The translations under genes and the position numbers were made by a program. From assembly GCA_024653225.1 (NCBI GenBank), contig JANLGA010000018.1, positions 9,914 through 18,078 of the forward strand: 8,165 bases of DNA. Direction: 5' to 3'. Below the pieces are notes generated by a model. That model worked only from the letters and a program-made list of their open reading frames with translations, did not search any database and was not told the origin of the DNA. This DNA is from Bacillota bacterium (GTDB taxonomy: Bacteria; Bacillota; Sulfobacillia; JABLXB01). Shown piece after piece: positions 5,631 to 8,165 of this stretch (positions within the stretch are counted from its first letter, which is position 1; each line of letters opens with the position of its first letter).

Positions 5631-6332
5631 TTGCCGCCGCTCGGCGCCAGATTGAACTCGGTGGCCTCGTTCGTGCCGCGCGGCGCCGTGGTGGCGGATA
5701 TCGGGAGCGACCACGGCTTCCTGCCTGTGCGGCTCGTGGCGACGGGGGTCTGCGCGCGCTGCGTCGCCACGGACTCGAGGGAGGACCCGCTCGAGGCGAC
5801 GAGGCGCACGGTGGAAGCCTACGGGCTCACACACAGGATTGACCTCCGCCTTGGGAACGGGCTGGAGGTCCTGTTTCCGGGGGAGACCACCGTGGTCGTC
5901 ATGGCCGGCATCGGGGGTCGGACGATCGCCGCGCTGTTGTCGGGGGGCGTGGAGGTCGCCCGGTCACAGGAGATGCTGATCCTCCAGCCGATGACCGAGG
6001 CCGCGGCTGTCAGGAAGTGGGCCATGAGCAACGACATCGCGGTCTCGGGGGAAGACATAGCGGCGGAAGGTGAAAGGCTGTACCAGGTGATCTGCCTGGA
6101 TCCGCGCTCGCCCTGGCGGGAGCGAGTGGCTCCCGACGACGTGAGGCTGGAGATCGGTTTGACCCTGCTGCGGGATCGTCACCCCCTGGTGAAGCCGCTG
6201 GTCCTGCGCATGTTGAGCGAATGCGACAGTGTCATGGCCGAGATGGCGGACAGGATTCGGATGGACGATCCGCGGTTTCGCAGGTGGCGCGACAGGTCGC
6301 TCCAACTCGAGGGGGTGTTGAGATGGCTGTGA
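5631..6332 (+). CDS. trmK: tRNA (adenine(22)-N(1))-methyltransferase TrmK
   Basis: SAM-dependent class I methyltransferase that makes m1A22 in the D-loop/core of certain tRNAs (family known from Bacillus YqfN). I chose TTG 5631, giving 233 aa, close to the 238 of the Bacillus protein. Its first residues LGARLNSVASFVPRG match the conserved LSKRLQTVAEYIP-type N-terminus, and GGCGGT stands 6 nt upstream. There is no better in-frame start between the kbl stop and this TTG, and starts further in would lose the conserved helix. SAM-binding motif I is ADIGSDHGFLP (22-32). Acidic Asp48 after the next strand, NGLEVL (76-81), MAGIGG (91-96) and LILQP (116-120) follow in family order. The C-terminal part (about 170-233) is charged and helical as in TrmK. 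The gap from kbl is 23 nt, and the 3' end overlaps the next gene by 10 bp. Adjacency to a nif3 homologue is a conserved arrangement in Gram-positives. Confidence 0.92.
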   Translation: MPPLGARLNSVASFVPRGAVVADIGSDHGFLPVRLVATGVCARCVATDSREDPLEATRRTVEAYGLTHRIDLRLGNGLEVLFPGETTVVVMAGIGGRTIAALLSGGVEVARSQEMLILQPMTEAAAVRKWAMSNDIAVSGEDIAAEGERLYQVICLDPRSPWRERVAPDDVRLEIGLTLLRDRHPLVKPLVLRMLSECDSVMAEMADRIRMDDPRFRRWRDRSLQLEGVLRWL

Positions 6333-7918
6333 AAGTGAAGGACGTCGCGGACGTCATCGAGGAGTGGGCCCCGAGGTCGTACGCGATTCCCGAGGACAAT
6401 CCGGGGCTCCAAGTGGGCGACCCGTCCGCGGAGGTTCGCACGGTACTCGTCGCGGTGGACGCCACACCGCGGGTGGTGGACGAGGCCATGCGGCTTCGCG
6501 CGGAGATGCTCGTGACCCACCACCCCTTACTCTTCACACCCCTGAGATCCATCAATACCGGATGCGGGCAGGGTGCGTTGATCGGGAGGATCTTACAGGC
6601 CGGTATCGCCGTTTACTCCGCTCACACCAACCTGGACGTCGCGGAGGGCGGCGTCGAAGACCTTCTCGCGAGGGCGGTCGGGCTGGCCGCGCCCGGGACC
6701 ACGGCGCCCCGCGTGCTCGACCGTTCGGGCGAGGACGGACTGCTCAAGCTGGTCGTGTTCGTCCCGCGGGGCTACGAGGAGAAGGTGCGCCAAGCGATGT
6801 GCGACGCCGGTGCCGGGTGGATAGGAAAGTACAGCGATTGTTCGTTCATGACCGCCGGCACAGGGACGTTCAAGGCGCTGGAGGGCGCGAGGCCGTTCCT
6901 CGGCGAGGTGGGGAGCGTGGAACGCGCCGACGAGCTTCGCCTTGAGACCGTCATCCAGGAATCGGCGAAGGCGGGGGTGCTGCGGGCGATGCTGGGGGCG
7001 CATCCCTACGAGGAGGTGGCGTTTGACATCTACCCTCTCAGGAACCAGGGTGTCGCCCTCGGCTTCGGTCGCGTCGGGGACCTCGCCAGGCCCACGACGC
7101 TCGGCGAACTCGCCGAGAGGGTGCGTTCGGCGCTGGGGGCGCCGTACGTGAGGGTTTACGGCGAGCCGTCGTCGCCCATTTCCAGGGTCGCCACGTCGGC
7201 CGGCAGTGGAGGGGGCAATGCGGCGGCCGCCGCGGCGGAAGGGGCGCAGGTCTTGATCACGGCCGACGTGAAACACACGCAGGCACTCGCGGCGATGGCG
7301 CTGGGCATTTCCGTGATAGAGGTCGGCCACCTGTCGAGCGAGAGGCCGATTGTGCGGGCACTGGTCGAGAGGCTCAACGCGCGCCTCGGTTCGTCGGGGG
7401 CGTTCTCCGCGAGGGCGTCGGAGGCGGAGCGGGAACTCTTCGCCGTATTCCCGGGGACGTCGGATGGCCGCGCCGCCGTGCGAAGGGCGTCCCGCGACTT
7501 CGCCGGGGCCCGGCTCACGGCCTACATTGACGGAGGCTCAAGGGGTAATCCCGGCCCCGCGGCGTACGCCGTCGTTCTGCTGGACGACGACGGGAATACG
7601 GTGCTGGAAGCGGGTCGCAGCCTGGATCGGGCCACCAACAACGCGGCGGAGTACCACGCGCTGATCCTCGCGGCGCGGGCGGCCCGCGAATTGGGCGCGA
7701 GAAAGCTCTCCGTGAGGACCGACAGCGAACTCGTCGAGAGGCAGCTCCTGGGTCGCTACAGGGTTAAGAGTCCCGAGCTGGCAAGGCTCCACGAGGAAGC
7801 GCGCGAGCTTCTCGGCGGTCTCGACTCGTGGGAGGTCGTTCGCGTGTCCCGCGAGGAGAACAGGCGGGCCGACGCCCTGGTGAACAGGGTCCTGGACGGC
7901 GGCGAGGATATCGGATGA
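6323..7918 (+). CDS. NIF3/DUF34 dinuclear-metal protein fused to a C-terminal RNase HI-type domain
   Basis: 531 aa from ATG 6323, with GAGGGGG 7 nt upstream; the start lies inside the trmK 3' end. Residues 1 to about 356 are a YqfO-type NIF3 protein: NPGLQVG (26-32), VTHHPLLF (64-71, ligands His66/His67), SAHTNLDVAEGGV (99-111, ligands His101/Asp105), an inserted PII-like domain (about 141-241, with GTGTFKALEG and AHPYEEVAFDIYPL), then ITADVKHTQA (312-321) and VEVGHLSSE (332-340, ligands His336/Glu340). Residues about 357-396 form a linker rich in Ala, Arg and Ser. Residues 397-531 are an RNase HI-like domain with AYIDGGSRGNPGP, NNAAEYHAL, RTDSELVERQL and NRRADALVNRVLD, supplying the D403, E443, D467, D517 quartet. 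RNase HI cleaves the RNA of RNA-DNA hybrids; NIF3 proteins form toroidal hexamers and their biochemical role is unsettled (often annotated GTP cyclohydrolase type 2 homologue). Both halves look intact. No frameshift is needed to join them, so this is a true single-frame fusion. Confidence 0.93.
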   Translation: MAVKVKDVADVIEEWAPRSYAIPEDNPGLQVGDPSAEVRTVLVAVDATPRVVDEAMRLRAEMLVTHHPLLFTPLRSINTGCGQGALIGRILQAGIAVYSAHTNLDVAEGGVEDLLARAVGLAAPGTTAPRVLDRSGEDGLLKLVVFVPRGYEEKVRQAMCDAGAGWIGKYSDCSFMTAGTGTFKALEGARPFLGEVGSVERADELRLETVIQESAKAGVLRAMLGAHPYEEVAFDIYPLRNQGVALGFGRVGDLARPTTLGELAERVRSALGAPYVRVYGEPSSPISRVATSAGSGGGNAAAAAAEGAQVLITADVKHTQALAAMALGISVIEVGHLSSERPIVRALVERLNARLGSSGAFSARASEAERELFAVFPGTSDGRAAVRRASRDFAGARLTAYIDGGSRGNPGPAAYAVVLLDDDGNTVLEAGRSLDRATNNAAEYHALILAARAARELGARKLSVRTDSELVERQLLGRYRVKSPELARLHEEARELLGGLDSWEVVRVSREENRRADALVNRVLDGGEDIG

Positions 7919-8165
7919 GGGAAGACCCCGGGGATGCCGGCGGAACGGGCCGGGCCCTCGCCGCGGCGCGCGATGTTCCCCCTTACCCGGGGGACCGGGC
8001 GGCGCTGTCGCGCTTCGAGCGCGAGGCCTCCGGTTTTGTCGAGAGCGAGCGACCGGAGCGAGTCATGGTGGTACTGGGCCGCATGACGCCGTTGGAGGAC
8101 GTGGACGAGGAGGCGTGCCGGCGCGACGGCGTCGCGATGTATCGGAGGGCCGGCGGCGGCGGGGC
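7915..8165 (+). CDS. Probable lipoate-protein ligase A family protein (5' part only)
   Basis: The first 83 codons of a gene cut by the right edge. ATG 7915 overlaps the preceding stop as ATGA, and GAGG lies 7 nt upstream, so the start is well supported. The visible protein has a Gly/Ala-rich, poorly conserved N-terminus (about 1-25). It is followed by PERVMVVLGRMTPLEDVD and EEACRRDGVAMYRRAGGGGA (about 46-82). The pattern V-x-L-G-R, then V-D-x-E-A-C-R-R-x-G-V, then R-R-x-x-G-G-G is that of LplA/BPL-LPL-type ligases, which adenylate lipoate (or octanoate) and load it onto E2 or GcvH proteins; the RR..GGG segment lines the ligand pocket. I do not see the common N-M-A-x-D-E motif at its N-terminus, so it may be a divergent subfamily. 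The assignment rests on about 40 residues. Confidence 0.6.
   Translation, partial: MREDPGDAGGTGRALAAARDVPPYPGDRAALSRFEREASGFVESERPERVMVVLGRMTPLEDVDEEACRRDGVAMYRRAGGGG

Noticed and set aside
6593..7330. 245-codon minus-strand open frame inside the NIF3 region
   Set aside because: It is an Arg/His-rich shadow of a conserved coding region with no family features.

Overview
The window is GC-rich (about two-thirds G+C by eye) and densely coded. It reads like a chromosomal segment of a high-GC Gram-positive bacterium, probably a Bacillota relative. The reasons are a trmK-nif3 gene pair as in Bacillus (yqfN-yqfO), an extended Shine-Dalgarno match, a lipoprotein-type binding protein, and GTG and TTG start codons. 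I see no phage, IS, CRISPR, tRNA or rRNA signal. The organism assignment is inference.

Left half, minus strand (about 3494 down to 1): an oligopeptide/dipeptide-type ABC importer operon. In transcription order it holds an OppD/DppD-like ATPase, a family-5 solute-binding lipoprotein (GTGA overlap with the ATPase), and a DppB-like permease that runs off the left edge a few residues before its expected end. A perfect 11-bp GC hairpin sits between the binding-protein and permease genes, directly against the permease ribosome binding site. The second permease and any second ATPase would lie to the left of the window.

Middle (about 3495-3871): a divergent intergenic region of roughly 330-380 bp with several inverted repeats, one AT-rich patch and a lone -10-like TATACT. 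No confident promoter can be named.

Right half, plus strand (3872 to the right edge): a tightly packed, probably single operon. It holds mobB (molybdopterin-guanine dinucleotide GTPase accessory protein), an alpha-oxoamine synthase of the Kbl/glycine C-acetyltransferase type, trmK (tRNA A22 N1-methyltransferase), a 531-residue fusion of a NIF3/DUF34 dinuclear-metal protein with a C-terminal RNase HI-type domain, and the start of a probable lipoate-protein ligase family gene. Junctions are overlaps of 4-10 bp or gaps of up to about 35 bp.

The most noteworthy item is the NIF3-RNase H fusion. All expected metal ligands of the NIF3 part and the D-E-D-D set of the RNase H part are readable, so both halves look active. 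The other genes are recognisable housekeeping or transport families. I found no evidence of a wholly new multi-gene system.
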